From: CAZNOG01 sp964574635
GTDB lineage: Bacteria; Bacteroidota; Bacteroidia; Flavobacteriales_D; Cryomorphaceae
DNA length: 64,000 nucleotides
Direction of reading: 5' to 3'
NCBI GenBank assembly: GCA_964574635.1
Contig: CAZNOG010000001.1
Span: forward strand, 248,001 to 312,000
Part shown: one piece after another, positions 8,035 to 17,016 of the stretch
How the letters are laid out: each line of letters opens with the position of its first letter
Position numbering within the stretch: position 1 is the stretch's first letter
Notes under the pieces: generated by a model
Told to the model about the DNA's origin: nothing
Databases searched by the model: none
Seen by the model: the letters and a program-made list of their open reading frames with translations, nothing else
Program-made: the position numbers and the translations under genes

Positions 8035-8874
8035 TTATCGCTCAATCCTCCGCCACGCGTATATCCGACCGAGACACAGCGCGGCCGCAGTCGGGAATCG
8101 CACCGCCCCGCCCTTGCACGAGTGGGGAAGAACGGAGTGCTCTTCAACGTGCAACCGAGTGTCGTAGCGGAACAACGTGTCGCCCCGGAAGTACGACAAA
8201 CGGTGATCGGACATGAAAAAGCCGGTCAAACCCGTGATCGGAATGGTCTTGATGTACGAACCGTAGAGATCGAAAACGAATATCCCTTCCAGCGGATCGT
8301 TGAGATACACCCGCTCGCCGAATTCCCGAATGAAGTTGGGATTCAACGTCTTGTTCAGTATTTGAGACAGGTTGCCGGTTTCCACCACCTTGTCGAACCG
8401 GTCGGAGACCCGCAAAAGACGGGTTCCCCCTTCTTCGAATATCCAAAAGTGATTCTGCACCGACGAACACACCGGGCCGGGGTAGCTCACGCCCTTGGTG
8501 GTCAGGTCGATCGGACCGCGGTATTCGCTCAGCGTATTGTCCAACAGCACCATCGTGCCCAATTGCGGAAAGTACACCAATGGCCGGAGGGGTTGAGTGA
8601 CGTCCAAATCGCCGATGGCTCCGTATTTATTGTTGCTGTACCGGTAGGCCACCTCGCCGTTCGGGCCGTGCTTGACGATTTCCGTTTCACCTACTGCGTA
8701 AACGTTGCCCAAATGATCCATGCGCAGAAACGCCGCCCCGCTCTCGTGCTGCCACACCTCCTTCCACTGGGCGTGGATACTCGATGCGCACAAGCAGAGC
8801 ACCGAAATCGCGATGATCCGAAACCACGGCGATCCCGCCGCCGGTCGTTGAATGGCTCTGGAAACGTCCGCCAT
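8035..8874 (-). CDS. secreted hypothetical protein, possible beta-propeller
   Basis: A 279-residue protein with a signal peptide (hydrophobic 'IIAISVLCLCASSIHA' before Gln, about residues 20-36). The mature part has repeated short strands with patterns such as 'FLRMDHLGNVYAVGETEIVKHGPNGEVAYRY' broken by D/N-G turns, and later 'DPLEGIFVFDLYGSYIKTI', suggesting a beta-propeller or similar repeat fold. I do not recognise a specific family and assign no function. It starts 5 bases after the stop of the GH3-family gene on the same strand, so the two are co-transcribed and probably translationally linked. Longer upstream frames overlap the GH3 gene and are not supported. Confidence 0.7.
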   Translation of the reverse strand: MADVSRAIQRPAAGSPWFRIIAISVLCLCASSIHAQWKEVWQHESGAAFLRMDHLGNVYAVGETEIVKHGPNGEVAYRYSNNKYGAIGDLDVTQPLRPLVYFPQLGTMVLLDNTLSEYRGPIDLTTKGVSYPGPVCSSVQNHFWIFEEGGTRLLRVSDRFDKVVETGNLSQILNKTLNPNFIREFGERVYLNDPLEGIFVFDLYGSYIKTIPITGLTGFFMSDHRLSYFRGDTLFRYDTRLHVEEHSVLPHSCKGGAVRFPTAAALCLGRIYAWRRIER

Positions 8875-8879
8875 CGCCT

Positions 8880-10409
8880 TTACTTTTCGGTCGCCGCGGG
8901 AAAGGCCACCTTCGAGATGGCCTCCAAAAATTCGCGGTTGTTGGCCAATCGCGGCACTTTGTTTTGCCCGCCGAGTTTTCCCTTGGTTTTCAACCATCGG
9001 TAAAAAGTTCCTTCGGGCACAGCCTTCACCAGAGGCATCGCCAAAGTGAGGTCGCCGGTGCGCTTGGCTTCGTAATCGCTGTTCAGCCGCTTCAGCGCGT
9101 CGTCCAAATCGGCGGTGAATTTTTCCAGTGAATCGGGGTGTTTTTTGAATTCGATCAGCCATTCGTGTCCACCGCTGCGCGTGCCGCTCATGTAGATGGG
9201 ACCGGCGGTGTAATCGGAAACCGCGCAATCGTTTTTGTTGCACGCTTCCACCAGCGCGCGCTCGGCGTTGTCGATGATCAATTCTTCCCCGAAGGCGTTG
9301 ATGAAGTGCTTCGTGCGTCCCGTCACGCGGATGCGGTACGGTTCCTTGGTCGTGAATTCCACCGTGTCGCCCAGGCGGTACCGCCAAAGTCCGGCGTTCG
9401 TCGAGATCACCATTTCGTAGTTCTTACCCACTTCCACATCTTGCAGATCCACCGTGGCCGGCTGATCCTCGTGGGCCGATTCGGCGGGAATGAACTCGTA
9501 GTAAATGCCGTAGTCCAACATGAGCAGCATATCGTTCCTGTCGGGCGAATCCTGAATGCCGAAATACCCTTCGCTGGCGTTGTAGCTCTCGTAGTAGTGC
9601 ATGCCCTCGTTGGGGATCAGGGCTTTGAATTGTTCCCGGTACGGTTCGAAACTCACCCCGCCGTGGATAAACAATTCCAAGTTCGGCCAGAGCTCGGTGA
9701 TGTTCGATTTTCCGGTGATCTCCAAAATGCGCTTCAACAACACCAAAGTCCACGACGGCACACCCGCCATGTTGGTCACGTCTTCGTTCATGACGCTGCG
9801 GGCCATGATCTCGATCTTTTTTTCCCATTCGTCCATCAGCGCGATGGACCGGTCGGGTACGCGCTTGAACTCCACCCAAAAAGGGAGGTTGTTGATGATG
9901 ATCGCCGATAAATCCCCGTAATACGAATCCTTGCGCAACTCGTTGATACTGCTGCTTCCGCCCATTACCAGCGATTTTCCGCCGTACAGGTTGTTGTTTG
10001 GAAAACTGTGGTTGTACAGCGCCAGCAAGTCTTTGCCCCCTTTGTAATGGCACTCTTCCAGCGCCTCTTTGCTCACGGGAATGAACTTGCTCTTGTCGGC
10101 CGTGGTGCCCGAAGATTTGGCGAACCAATTGATCTCCGACGGCCACAGCAACTTCTGTTCGCCGGCCTTCATGCGCAGCATGTAGGGTTTTAGTTCTTCG
10201 TACGTTTGCAGCGGAACCCGACGGCGGTATTGCTCGGGCGAGGTGATGTCGGCGTATCCATAGCGCAACCCCCATTCGGTGTTTTTGGCGCGCTGGATAA
10301 GTTTTTCGAATACCTCCTTCTGTACTTCCAATGGGTACTTCATGAAAAGCTCCAACTGGTGGTAGCGCTTTTTCATAAACCAAGAGAATACCGAGTTTTG
10401 TATGGCCAT
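8880..10409 (-). CDS. GH3 auxin-responsive promoter family protein (acyl-adenylating)
   Basis: A 509-residue member of the GH3 family. In plants these adenylate-forming enzymes couple hormones to amino acids; bacterial members are common in Bacteroidota and mostly uncharacterised. Seen: the adenylation P-loop-like 'AKSSGTTADKSKFIPVS' near residue 95, 'YNASEGYFGIQ' near 285 (the acyl/nucleotide-binding loop), 'LWRYRLGDTVEF' near 350 and 'RTKHFINAFGEEL' near 370, all in the order expected for this superfamily. The length is typical. It is the first gene of a pair with the secreted protein encoded immediately downstream, and is divergent from the DUF2797 gene across a 53-base gap. The substrate is unknown. 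Confidence 0.88.
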   Translation of the reverse strand: MAIQNSVFSWFMKKRYHQLELFMKYPLEVQKEVFEKLIQRAKNTEWGLRYGYADITSPEQYRRRVPLQTYEELKPYMLRMKAGEQKLLWPSEINWFAKSSGTTADKSKFIPVSKEALEECHYKGGKDLLALYNHSFPNNNLYGGKSLVMGGSSSINELRKDSYYGDLSAIIINNLPFWVEFKRVPDRSIALMDEWEKKIEIMARSVMNEDVTNMAGVPSWTLVLLKRILEITGKSNITELWPNLELFIHGGVSFEPYREQFKALIPNEGMHYYESYNASEGYFGIQDSPDRNDMLLMLDYGIYYEFIPAESAHEDQPATVDLQDVEVGKNYEMVISTNAGLWRYRLGDTVEFTTKEPYRIRVTGRTKHFINAFGEELIIDNAERALVEACNKNDCAVSDYTAGPIYMSGTRSGGHEWLIEFKKHPDSLEKFTADLDDALKRLNSDYEAKRTGDLTLAMPLVKAVPEGTFYRWLKTKGKLGGQNKVPRLANNREFLEAISKVAFPAATEK

Positions 10410-10462
10410 GTTTGCAGGTTGAGGCTACAAATTACGAAAAGAAAGAATTAAAGGAATCACGC

Positions 10463-11284
10463 ATGGGCAAATATACGATCATGGAAGAGGGTGTACTGAA
10501 CAAAATGATCACCGAAAACGGAAACCCGGTGACCTACTTCCTCAATTTCGACGGCAAAGATGGAGTGGAAATGAATTCCCTCCTCTCCAAGCCGATGACC
10601 CTCGAGTGGACCGGCGCGATTCATTGCATCGTCTGCGGAAAATCCATCAGAAAAACATACGGACAAGGCTTTTGTTTCGACTGCTTCTCCACCGCCCCCC
10701 AAGCATCGCCGTGCATCATTCATCCCGAACTCTGCGAAGGCCATCTGGGAAAGGGACGCGACGTCGAATGGGAAAAGCGCAACCACGTGCGGCCACACGT
10801 GGTCTATCTCGCCCAAACTTCCGACGTCAAAGTCGGCGTGACTTCCGAAGGCAACGTGCCCACGCGCTGGATCGACCAAGGGGCGCACCGCGTGGTGGTC
10901 GTAGGCCGCACGCCCAATCGCTTCGAGGCGGGCCGCATGGAAGTGGAGCTGATGCAATACCTCACCGACCGCACCGACTGGAGGCGCATGCTCCTGGACG
11001 ATCGCGACGATCGGGACGAGGAAAGTTTGCTCGCCCTGCGCGATGCCCTGGTCTCTTTTCTGCCACCCGACTTGGCGCCTTTCGGCGTGAATGAAAAGGA
11101 CGTTTTCGAATTTTCCTATCCCGTGAGCCGCTATCCGCTATCGGTGGAAGCCATCCCCCTCGAACGCGTGAGACGCATCGAAGGCGTGCTTTCCGGCATA
11201 CGGGGTCAATACCTCTATTTCGACGAGAGCAAAGTCATCAACCTCCGCAAGTACTCGGGCTACCACATCCGGGCGGGGTATTAA
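10463..11284 (+). CDS. DUF2797 family protein
   Basis: A 273-residue cytoplasmic protein matching the DUF2797 family. Seen: a cysteine-rich segment with 'IHCIVCGKSIRKTYGQGFCFDC' (two C-x2-C pairs, residues about 53-74) followed by more Cys/His ('SPCIIHPELCEGH'), which together look like zinc-binding treble-clef or ribbon elements, and then 'VVYLAQTSDVKVGVT' with 'TRWIDQGA' downstream, a pattern that resembles the core of GIY-YIG nucleases. The function is not established. The ATG at 10463 is chosen because the 17 upstream residues are low-complexity and lie in the divergent intergenic region. A strong terminator follows. Confidence 0.8.
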   Translation: MGKYTIMEEGVLNKMITENGNPVTYFLNFDGKDGVEMNSLLSKPMTLEWTGAIHCIVCGKSIRKTYGQGFCFDCFSTAPQASPCIIHPELCEGHLGKGRDVEWEKRNHVRPHVVYLAQTSDVKVGVTSEGNVPTRWIDQGAHRVVVVGRTPNRFEAGRMEVELMQYLTDRTDWRRMLLDDRDDRDEESLLALRDALVSFLPPDLAPFGVNEKDVFEFSYPVSRYPLSVEAIPLERVRRIEGVLSGIRGQYLYFDESKVINLRKYSGYHIRAGY

Positions 11285-11292
11285 AAAAAGCG

Positions 11293-11322
11293 ACGCCGCG
11301 GGCCGTGGCCCGCGGCGTTTTC
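11293..11322 (+). terminator. intrinsic terminator after the DUF2797 gene
   Basis: A perfect 12-base inverted repeat (11293-11304 and 11307-11318, G+C rich) is followed by a short T-run. It lies 9 bases after the stop codon, between this gene and convergent sppA. Confidence 0.7.
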
Positions 11323-11380
11323 AGTCGCTTTGTCTTTCGATAGCCGGCCATGCTTCGTGCAAAAGCCGGCGCGGTGTGCG

Positions 11381-13195
11381 TTATCTGATCACCAAGGAAT
11401 ACGGCATTCTCGCCTGCACGCCTTCCATGTTTTTGATGGTGCGGATTTCCTCTTGATATCGGACCAATTCGGGGTCCATAAACAGTTTACCCACGAAATT
11501 CTTCACCCCGGCATCCGCAAATTCCTGCATGAATTGCTCGAAGAAGTCTTTGCGCTCGGGGTAGGCGCGGAGGTCGTAATCCTCGATGCCGGCCAGGCGC
11601 GCCGCTTCCTCGATGGCGTAGTCCAATCCGCCCAAATCATCCACCAAACCCAATTCCAGCGCATCGATTCCACTCCACACGCGGCCCTGTCCTATGGAGT
11701 CCACGTATTCTACGGTCATGCCGCGGCCTTCGGCAACGTGCGACAAGAACACGTCGTAAATGTCGTCCACCGATTTTTGCAGAATCAATTCCTCATTCGA
11801 GGTCATGGGCCGGGTCACCTGCCCGAAATCGGCGTATTGATTGGTTTTCACCCCGTCGAAGGTGAGGCCCAATTTCTCGTTGAAAAATCCCTTCATATTG
11901 GGCAGCACGCCGAATACGCCGATGGACCCCGTGATGGTATTGGGCATGGCGATGATTTTATCGGCCGCACAAGCGATGTAGTACCCGCCCGAAGCGGCCA
12001 CATCGCCCATGGATACCACCACCGGTTTTTCCGCTTTCGCCAGTACCGTCTCCCTCCAAATCACGTCGCTGGCCAAGGCGCTTCCACCGGGCGAGTTCAC
12101 CCGCAGCACGATGGCTTTCACCGTGGTGTCTTGCCGCGCCGAGCGAATGGCTTTTTGGAAAGTTTCGCTGCCGATCACGGTATTGTCACCCTTACCGCTT
12201 TCGATTCCGCCCGTGGCGTACACCACCGCCACCTTGTCGCGGTGCAGTTCGAAGGTCCGCTTCTTGTCGTCGTCTTTTTTCCCCTCAGCGGAGAAATATT
12301 TAGGCAAGCTCACCAGCGCCAGGTCGTCTTCTTCATCCAGTTCGAGCTTCCCCCTGAGTATTTCCTTCACTTCGTCCTCGTATTTCAAGGCGGTCACCAA
12401 TCCGAGTTCCACCGCATCGTCGGCGCGTTGCACTGCGTACTCCTGCGCCAAAGCGTCGATCTCTTCCGGGCTTTTGCCGTATGAGTCGGCGATGCCGGTC
12501 AACATCGTAGACCACAGTCCGTTCAGCCACTTCTCCGTCTGAACGCGGTTGGCTTGGCTCATTTCTTCGAGGATCAGCGGCTCCACGGCGCTTTTAAACT
12601 TGTTGTTCGATCCTCGGATGATCTGTGGTTCGATGTCGAGCTTTTCCAAGGCGTTTTTCATGAACATGATTTCCACGTTCAATCCCCGGAAATCGAGCAT
12701 GCCTTCGGGATACATGTAAATCTCGTCGGCCGTCGACGCCAGGTAAAACGCACCCTGCGAGTAAATTTCCGAATACGCCACGACCCATTTTCCGCTTTCC
12801 TTGAAGTCGAGTATCGCGTTCCGGATCTCTTCCATGGTGGCCATTCCCATGCTCGTATTCGACAAGTTCAGGTAGATGCCCTCGATGTGGTCGTCGTCCT
12901 TCGCTTTTTCAAGGTTTTTCACGATCTGGTCGAGGCCCAACCCCGATTGCCCTTGAAAAGGACCGAAGTTGAATTGGAAATGCTCCGCCGGTCCACGGTC
13001 GGTGATCGGACGGTCGAGTTTCACGTGCAGCACCGATTTTTCCTCTACCTTCGTCGCTGCGGGGCCTTTCGTGAAATCCGCCATGGCCGCAGTCAAGATT
13101 CCGGCCACGATCAGCCCGAAAACGAATAAGAGCAAAAAGAACGAGAGGAACGTCCCGAGCATGCTCGCAAACATGTATTTGAAGAAGTTTTTCAT
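11381..13195 (-). CDS. sppA: signal peptide peptidase SppA, 67K type
   Basis: A 604-residue membrane-anchored serine protease that degrades signal peptides after their release. Seen: one N-terminal transmembrane segment (about residues 8-38), then two tandem ClpP-like S49 domains. The first carries 'NNKFKSAVEP' with the predicted catalytic Lys at about residue 201; the second carries 'GDVAASGGYYIACAADKI' with the nucleophilic Ser, giving the Ser-Lys dyad shared across domains as in E. coli SppA. The length matches the long form. The start at 13195 is favoured over an upstream ATG at 13243 because a perfect -7 element lies 20 bases before it and the 16 extra residues would precede the membrane anchor. 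Confidence 0.93.
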   Translation of the reverse strand: MKNFFKYMFASMLGTFLSFFLLLFVFGLIVAGILTAAMADFTKGPAATKVEEKSVLHVKLDRPITDRGPAEHFQFNFGPFQGQSGLGLDQIVKNLEKAKDDDHIEGIYLNLSNTSMGMATMEEIRNAILDFKESGKWVVAYSEIYSQGAFYLASTADEIYMYPEGMLDFRGLNVEIMFMKNALEKLDIEPQIIRGSNNKFKSAVEPLILEEMSQANRVQTEKWLNGLWSTMLTGIADSYGKSPEEIDALAQEYAVQRADDAVELGLVTALKYEDEVKEILRGKLELDEEDDLALVSLPKYFSAEGKKDDDKKRTFELHRDKVAVVYATGGIESGKGDNTVIGSETFQKAIRSARQDTTVKAIVLRVNSPGGSALASDVIWRETVLAKAEKPVVVSMGDVAASGGYYIACAADKIIAMPNTITGSIGVFGVLPNMKGFFNEKLGLTFDGVKTNQYADFGQVTRPMTSNEELILQKSVDDIYDVFLSHVAEGRGMTVEYVDSIGQGRVWSGIDALELGLVDDLGGLDYAIEEAARLAGIEDYDLRAYPERKDFFEQFMQEFADAGVKNFVGKLFMDPELVRYQEEIRTIKNMEGVQARMPYSLVIR

Positions 13196-13215
13196 GTCTT
13201 TGAAATTGTTTCGCG

Positions 13216-13223
13216 CAAAAATA
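13216..13223 (-). promoter_or_regulatory. -7 promoter element TATTTTTG
   Basis: Perfect TAnnTTTG match on the minus strand 20 bases upstream of the sppA ATG; it excludes the longer reading frame that starts at 13243. Confidence 0.5.
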
Positions 13224-13609
13224 AACACGTCGTTCGTTTTCAAAGACCATTTTTACAATAGCGGTCGTATTCCCGGGTCGAGTGGTAAGGTACCGCATTG
13301 GTCGTGGGTCAGCGGGAGTCTTTGGGCGCGTCCCGGCGGCGGGTCGATCCGTTTCCCCGAGTCTTTCCCCGGCAATCCCCTCTTATTCCGGGCGGTCTCG
13401 CTATATCCGCCGGGTCGGTCTACAGGCTTTATCCGCCGGTTTTTGCGCCGCGCCGACGTGGCGTTGCGCCGAGCTTCCAAGGTCGCTGCCGCAACCCCGC
13501 GTCGGCGCAAGCCGCAAATCCCCGTCGGGATGCCGCCTTCCGCCCTCGCGCAGTCCGGTGATACTCTTCGTCCCCAGATCGTCCATCCACCACGATACTC
13601 CCGTCAACG
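13224..13609. other. divergent intergenic region sppA/folK, no gene seen
   Basis: About 390 G+C-rich bases between divergent sppA and folK. Frames open on both strands are compositionally biased (rich in Arg, Pro, Ala, Gly), have no recognisable domain and read antisense to one another, so I regard them as non-coding. I see no convincing -7 element for folK here and no clear hairpin. Confidence 0.5.
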
Positions 13610-14107
13610 ATGAAAGCCGTGCACGACACCTATTTGGGCTTGGGGGGCAACGTATCGCCGAGGCGGAAATCCATCACCGACGCCCTCACCGAACTAGCCT
13701 CCCACGGCGAAGTGGTGACTACCTCGCCCTTCGTGGAATCGCCGGCTTGGGGATACCAGGACCACCGCACGTACATCAACGCGGTATGTCATTTTCGCAC
13801 TGAATTGAGCCCCATTGCTTTGCTCGATCTTACGGAAAGCTTGGAAAGACGCGCAGGGAGATCGGAAAAGACCACCACCGACTACGCACCGCGCACCCTC
13901 GACATCGATATTCTGTTTTACGATCAGGGCATCGTAAATTTGCCCCGACTGATTATACCGCATCCGCGATTGCACCTGCGGAAATTCGTTTTGGTGCCTC
14001 TCGCCGCCATCGCGCCGGATCTCATTCATCCGACCCTGCGATTAAGCGTGAGGGAAATGCTGGAAAAAACCCCGGATACATCGAAGATCCATATCCTCCC
14101 ACAATGA
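13610..14107 (+). CDS. folK: 2-amino-4-hydroxy-6-hydroxymethyldihydropteridine diphosphokinase
   Basis: A 165-residue HPPK, which transfers pyrophosphate from ATP to 6-hydroxymethyl-dihydropterin in folate biosynthesis. Seen: 'TYLGLGGNVSPRR' at the N-terminus (family L-G-S/G-N), 'FVESPAWGYQDHRTYINAV' with the pterin-binding aromatic and Asn, and the signature 'YAPRTLDIDILFYD' with the two Mg-binding Asp, followed by 'IPHPRLHLRKFVLVPL'. All core motifs are intact and the length is normal. Its stop overlaps the ATG of the following deoxynucleoside kinase gene (ATGA), a pairing often seen in Bacteroidota. The pabB gene for the same pathway lies at 52.8 kb, not in this operon. Confidence 0.94.
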   Translation: MKAVHDTYLGLGGNVSPRRKSITDALTELASHGEVVTTSPFVESPAWGYQDHRTYINAVCHFRTELSPIALLDLTESLERRAGRSEKTTTDYAPRTLDIDILFYDQGIVNLPRLIIPHPRLHLRKFVLVPLAAIAPDLIHPTLRLSVREMLEKTPDTSKIHILPQ

Positions 14108-14745
14108 AGCATCGCTACATCGCCATCGAAGGAAATATCGGCTCGGGAAAAACCACCCTCGCCAAGATGCTGGCCGACCGGTACGACGCGGATTTGGTGT
14201 TGGAGCAATTCGAAGACAACGAATTCTTGCCCCGCTTCTACGCCGACCCCGCCCGCTATGCCTTCCCCGTGGAGATGACCTTCCTGGCGGAACGGTACGG
14301 ACAACTGAATCGGGCCCACCCCGGCGAAAGCCTTTTCGCCCCCCTCACCATTTCGGATTATTTCTTGTCCAAGTCGCTGATATTCGCGGCTTCCAATTTG
14401 CAGGAAGACGAGTTGCGCCTCTTCCGGAAAGTGTTCGACATCATGTTCCGGAAAATCACCAAACCCGACCTTCTCGTATACCTTTATTCCACCATCGACC
14501 GGCTGCAGGAAAACATCCGTATCCGCGGACGACGGTATGAACAAAACATCTCTTCGGAATACTTGCGCCGCATCCAAAACAGATATTTGGACTTTTTGCA
14601 CAAACAATCGCTCAACACGCCTGTTATGATAATCGACGTTTCGAAAATTGATTTCGTAAACGATGAACAGGCATTCGAAGAAATCGTGGATACCATCAGA
14701 AGATCACCCGCAAAGGGCTTGCACCATCGGGTTATCCTCGGATAA
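14104..14745 (+). CDS. deoxynucleoside kinase (dNK family), copy 2
   Basis: A 213-residue deoxynucleoside kinase with P-loop 'GNIGSGKTTLAKML' at about residues 10-23, 'LEQFEDNEFLPRFY' (substrate-side acidic residues), 'TISDYFLSKSLIFA' and the lid 'IRIRGRRYEQNI' near 138. It is clearly related to the copy at 7281-7898 but differs through most of its length, so the two likely prefer different deoxynucleosides in salvage. The ATG overlaps the folK stop by 4 bases, so translation is coupled. The C-terminal 'KGLHHRVILG' tail extends a little past the usual end. Confidence 0.9.
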   Translation: MKHRYIAIEGNIGSGKTTLAKMLADRYDADLVLEQFEDNEFLPRFYADPARYAFPVEMTFLAERYGQLNRAHPGESLFAPLTISDYFLSKSLIFAASNLQEDELRLFRKVFDIMFRKITKPDLLVYLYSTIDRLQENIRIRGRRYEQNISSEYLRRIQNRYLDFLHKQSLNTPVMIIDVSKIDFVNDEQAFEEIVDTIRRSPAKGLHHRVILG

Positions 14746-14809
14746 CATTTTTTGTTCGACCTGCCTTAAAAACCTTTGCAAGTCCTTTCTGTTTGTAAAA
14801 AACTAGTTG

Positions 14810-14817
14810 TATACTTG
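14810..14817 (+). promoter_or_regulatory. -7-like promoter element TATACTTG
   Basis: A 7-of-8 match to TAnnTTTG lying 36 bases upstream of the OmpA/TPR lipoprotein ATG, with a TTTG at 14792-14795 as a possible upstream element at short spacing. Confidence 0.4.
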
Positions 14818-14853
14818 CAGCCAAATAAAAAAGAACCAATTACCTATAAAATC

Positions 14854-16563
14854 ATGCGAATGAAACATTCCGGATTCTCAGCGATGGCAGTGATGGTAAT
14901 CGCAGGTTTTGCGCTTTCGGCTTGTGGCGGTCTGGGCAAGATGGCCAAATACGCCGAAACCATCCAGTACGACGTGCAACCCAACCCTCTGATTGTGAGA
15001 GGTGACAGCGTAGAGCTCAATATCAACGGCAAGTTTCCCGGCAAATACTTCAGCAAGAAGGCCATGGTGGAACTTACTCCGGTATTGACCTACCCCGCAG
15101 GACAAACTCCTTATAAAACCGTCGGTTTTCAAGGTGAAAGTGCAGCGGGCAACTACACCGTCATTCCGTATGAAAACGGAAAGAATTTCACCTACCACGA
15201 CAAGGTGGCCTATTCCCCCGAAATGAAAGATTCGGACTTGATGCTCAACATCCTCGGGCGTCAGGGGAACAAAGAAAGGCAGTTTGATCCGTACAAATTG
15301 GCCGACGGTGTCATCACGACTCCTTACCTGATGATGAGCGACGACATGCCCATCATCGCGGCGGACAATTTCGAACGAGTGACGTCCCACTTCCAATACG
15401 GTGTGATCAATTACTTGGTCAACTCGTCCGTGGTTCGTCAATCGGAACTCAACGACCAAGACATTCGGGACATGAGGTCCTTCCTCCGCGACCACGCGAA
15501 GAATTCGGACTACGTCTTCCAAAACGCGGAAATCGTTTCCTACGCATCGCCCGAAGGTGAGCTTTCTTTTAACGAGAACCTCGCGGAAGACCGTGCCAAC
15601 AGCGCCAAAAACGCGGTGAGCCAACTCATGAGAAACGCGAGGGTGCAATTCGACGCAAACGCGTTCTTCAACCTGAAACCCAAAGGGGAAGACTGGGACG
15701 GATTCAAAAAGAAAATGCAGGAATCCAACATCCAAGACAAGGAGCTTATCCTGCGTATTCTCGAGATGTACCCCGACAAAACCAAGAGGGAAGCTGAAAT
15801 CAGAAACCTCGCCGCGACGTACACCATTATCGCCGAGACCATCCTTCCCGAATTGCGCCGTTCGCAAATTACCCTCAATTACGACATCGAGGGCCGAAGC
15901 GACGAAGAAATCATCGCCCTCGCCAGAGGTGAACACGCCGACTCTCTCAACGTGGAGGAAATGCTGTACGCCGCAACCCTCACCGACGACGAGAACGAGC
16001 GTTTCGCGATCTACGAGTACGCCTCCAACACGTACGCCGACGACTACCGCGCAACCAACAATATGGGTGTGATCTACCTCCAACGCAACGAACTCTCCAA
16101 AGCGAAAGACATGTTCGAGCGTTCCATCTCCATCCAAGACAATCAGGAAGCCAAAAACAACTTGGCCATCATCCACAGATTGAACGGCGACCGCGAAGAG
16201 GCCATGTCCCTACTCGAAGCGGCTGCGGGTGCAGGAGATGAGGTGAACTACAACATGGGTATCATCAAAATCCAAAACGGTGACTACGAGGGTGCCATCA
16301 ACGACATGAAGGGCAAAAACACCTTCAACAAAGCCTTGGCTCAAGTGCTTTCGGGCAACAACGAGGCGGCTCTGGCAACCATCAACGCATCCGACGACGC
16401 CGACACCGCAATGGGATACTACCTCAAAGCGATCATCGGTGCGCGCATGAACGACGCCGGCATGGTTTCCACCAACCTCAACAAAGCCTACGAACTCGAC
16501 GCTTCGTTGAAATCAACGGCTGCCGAGGACTTGGAATTCCGCAATTTCCAGAATGAAATCTGA
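14854..16563 (+). CDS. OmpA-like/TPR outer-membrane lipoprotein
   Basis: A 569-residue lipoprotein: signal peptide with lipobox 'LSAC' and lipidated Cys24. The mature chain has an N-terminal beta-rich region (about 30-190), an OmpA-like segment (about 190-300) recognisable from 'VSYASPEGELSFNENLAEDRANSAKN', which resembles the G-Y-A-S-x-E-G...N...L-S-x-x-R-A peptidoglycan-binding motif, and a C-terminal array of tetratricopeptide repeats (about 370-560, e.g. 'ATNNMGVIYLQRNELSKAKDMFERS'). The combination suggests an outer-membrane protein bridging to peptidoglycan and acting as a scaffold; it recalls TPR/OmpA lipoproteins of T9SS or gliding machineries, but I cannot name it. Monocistronic: own promoter-like element upstream and a strong terminator downstream. 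Confidence 0.8.
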   Translation: MRMKHSGFSAMAVMVIAGFALSACGGLGKMAKYAETIQYDVQPNPLIVRGDSVELNINGKFPGKYFSKKAMVELTPVLTYPAGQTPYKTVGFQGESAAGNYTVIPYENGKNFTYHDKVAYSPEMKDSDLMLNILGRQGNKERQFDPYKLADGVITTPYLMMSDDMPIIAADNFERVTSHFQYGVINYLVNSSVVRQSELNDQDIRDMRSFLRDHAKNSDYVFQNAEIVSYASPEGELSFNENLAEDRANSAKNAVSQLMRNARVQFDANAFFNLKPKGEDWDGFKKKMQESNIQDKELILRILEMYPDKTKREAEIRNLAATYTIIAETILPELRRSQITLNYDIEGRSDEEIIALARGEHADSLNVEEMLYAATLTDDENERFAIYEYASNTYADDYRATNNMGVIYLQRNELSKAKDMFERSISIQDNQEAKNNLAIIHRLNGDREEAMSLLEAAAGAGDEVNYNMGIIKIQNGDYEGAINDMKGKNTFNKALAQVLSGNNEAALATINASDDADTAMGYYLKAIIGARMNDAGMVSTNLNKAYELDASLKSTAAEDLEFRNFQNEI

Positions 16564-16604
16564 TTCCTCACAGGCCTGAGCCTGTACCGAGTCACAATAC
16601 GATT

Positions 16605-16639
16605 AAAGGCCGCCTCCTTCGTGAGGCGGCCTTTTTTTA
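16605..16639 (+). terminator. intrinsic terminator after the OmpA/TPR lipoprotein gene
   Basis: Twelve-base perfect stem (16605-16616 with 16623-16634), 6-base loop and a T-run to 16639, located 42 bases past the stop codon. The A-run on its left side could also serve the opposite strand. Confidence 0.8.
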
Positions 16640-17016
16640 TTGCCCCCTCAACACACCAATATTCGGTTGCCTGCTTCGTGAGGGGCCTCCCATTCATCGC
16701 ACCGAAATTCAAAGTCCCGCCTCCACATCCCATGTCTTGGGGCGACCTTCCGGTTTCCCCGTTTCCCGGTGACGTATCAAGACCACCCGCCTGCCGGCCG
16801 TCCCCCGCATGATTTGAAGTAGAAGTGTGATTTGGCGCCCGTGTCCATTCGAATCTTCCGCTCACCGCTTTGACCCGAGACTCCCGCACCGTGAATTTGG
16901 ATTTCGAGCTTGTCATTGAGCACAACCGGATAGGAAACACCCGTGTGATGCGTTTCCTAAGGCATTGCGGTAAAGAGAGGAGATCGACGCGGGAATCGGG
17001 AGCCCTACGCCGAGAA
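16640..17016. other. convergent intergenic region, no gene seen
   Basis: About 375 bases between the lipoprotein terminator and the end of the PorG-like gene. A 150-codon minus-strand frame (16488-16940) crosses the terminator and antisense-overlaps the lipoprotein gene, and its translation looks like random coding, so I reject it. No tRNA, repeat or second hairpin is visible to me. Confidence 0.5.

Noticed and set aside
14878..16176. 432-codon open frame on the minus strand
   Set aside because: Antisense to the OmpA/TPR lipoprotein, which has a lipobox, promoter-like element and terminator.
16488..16940. 150-codon minus-strand frame across an intergenic region
   Set aside because: It runs through a strong terminator and overlaps the lipoprotein gene antisense; no motifs, no signal peptide.
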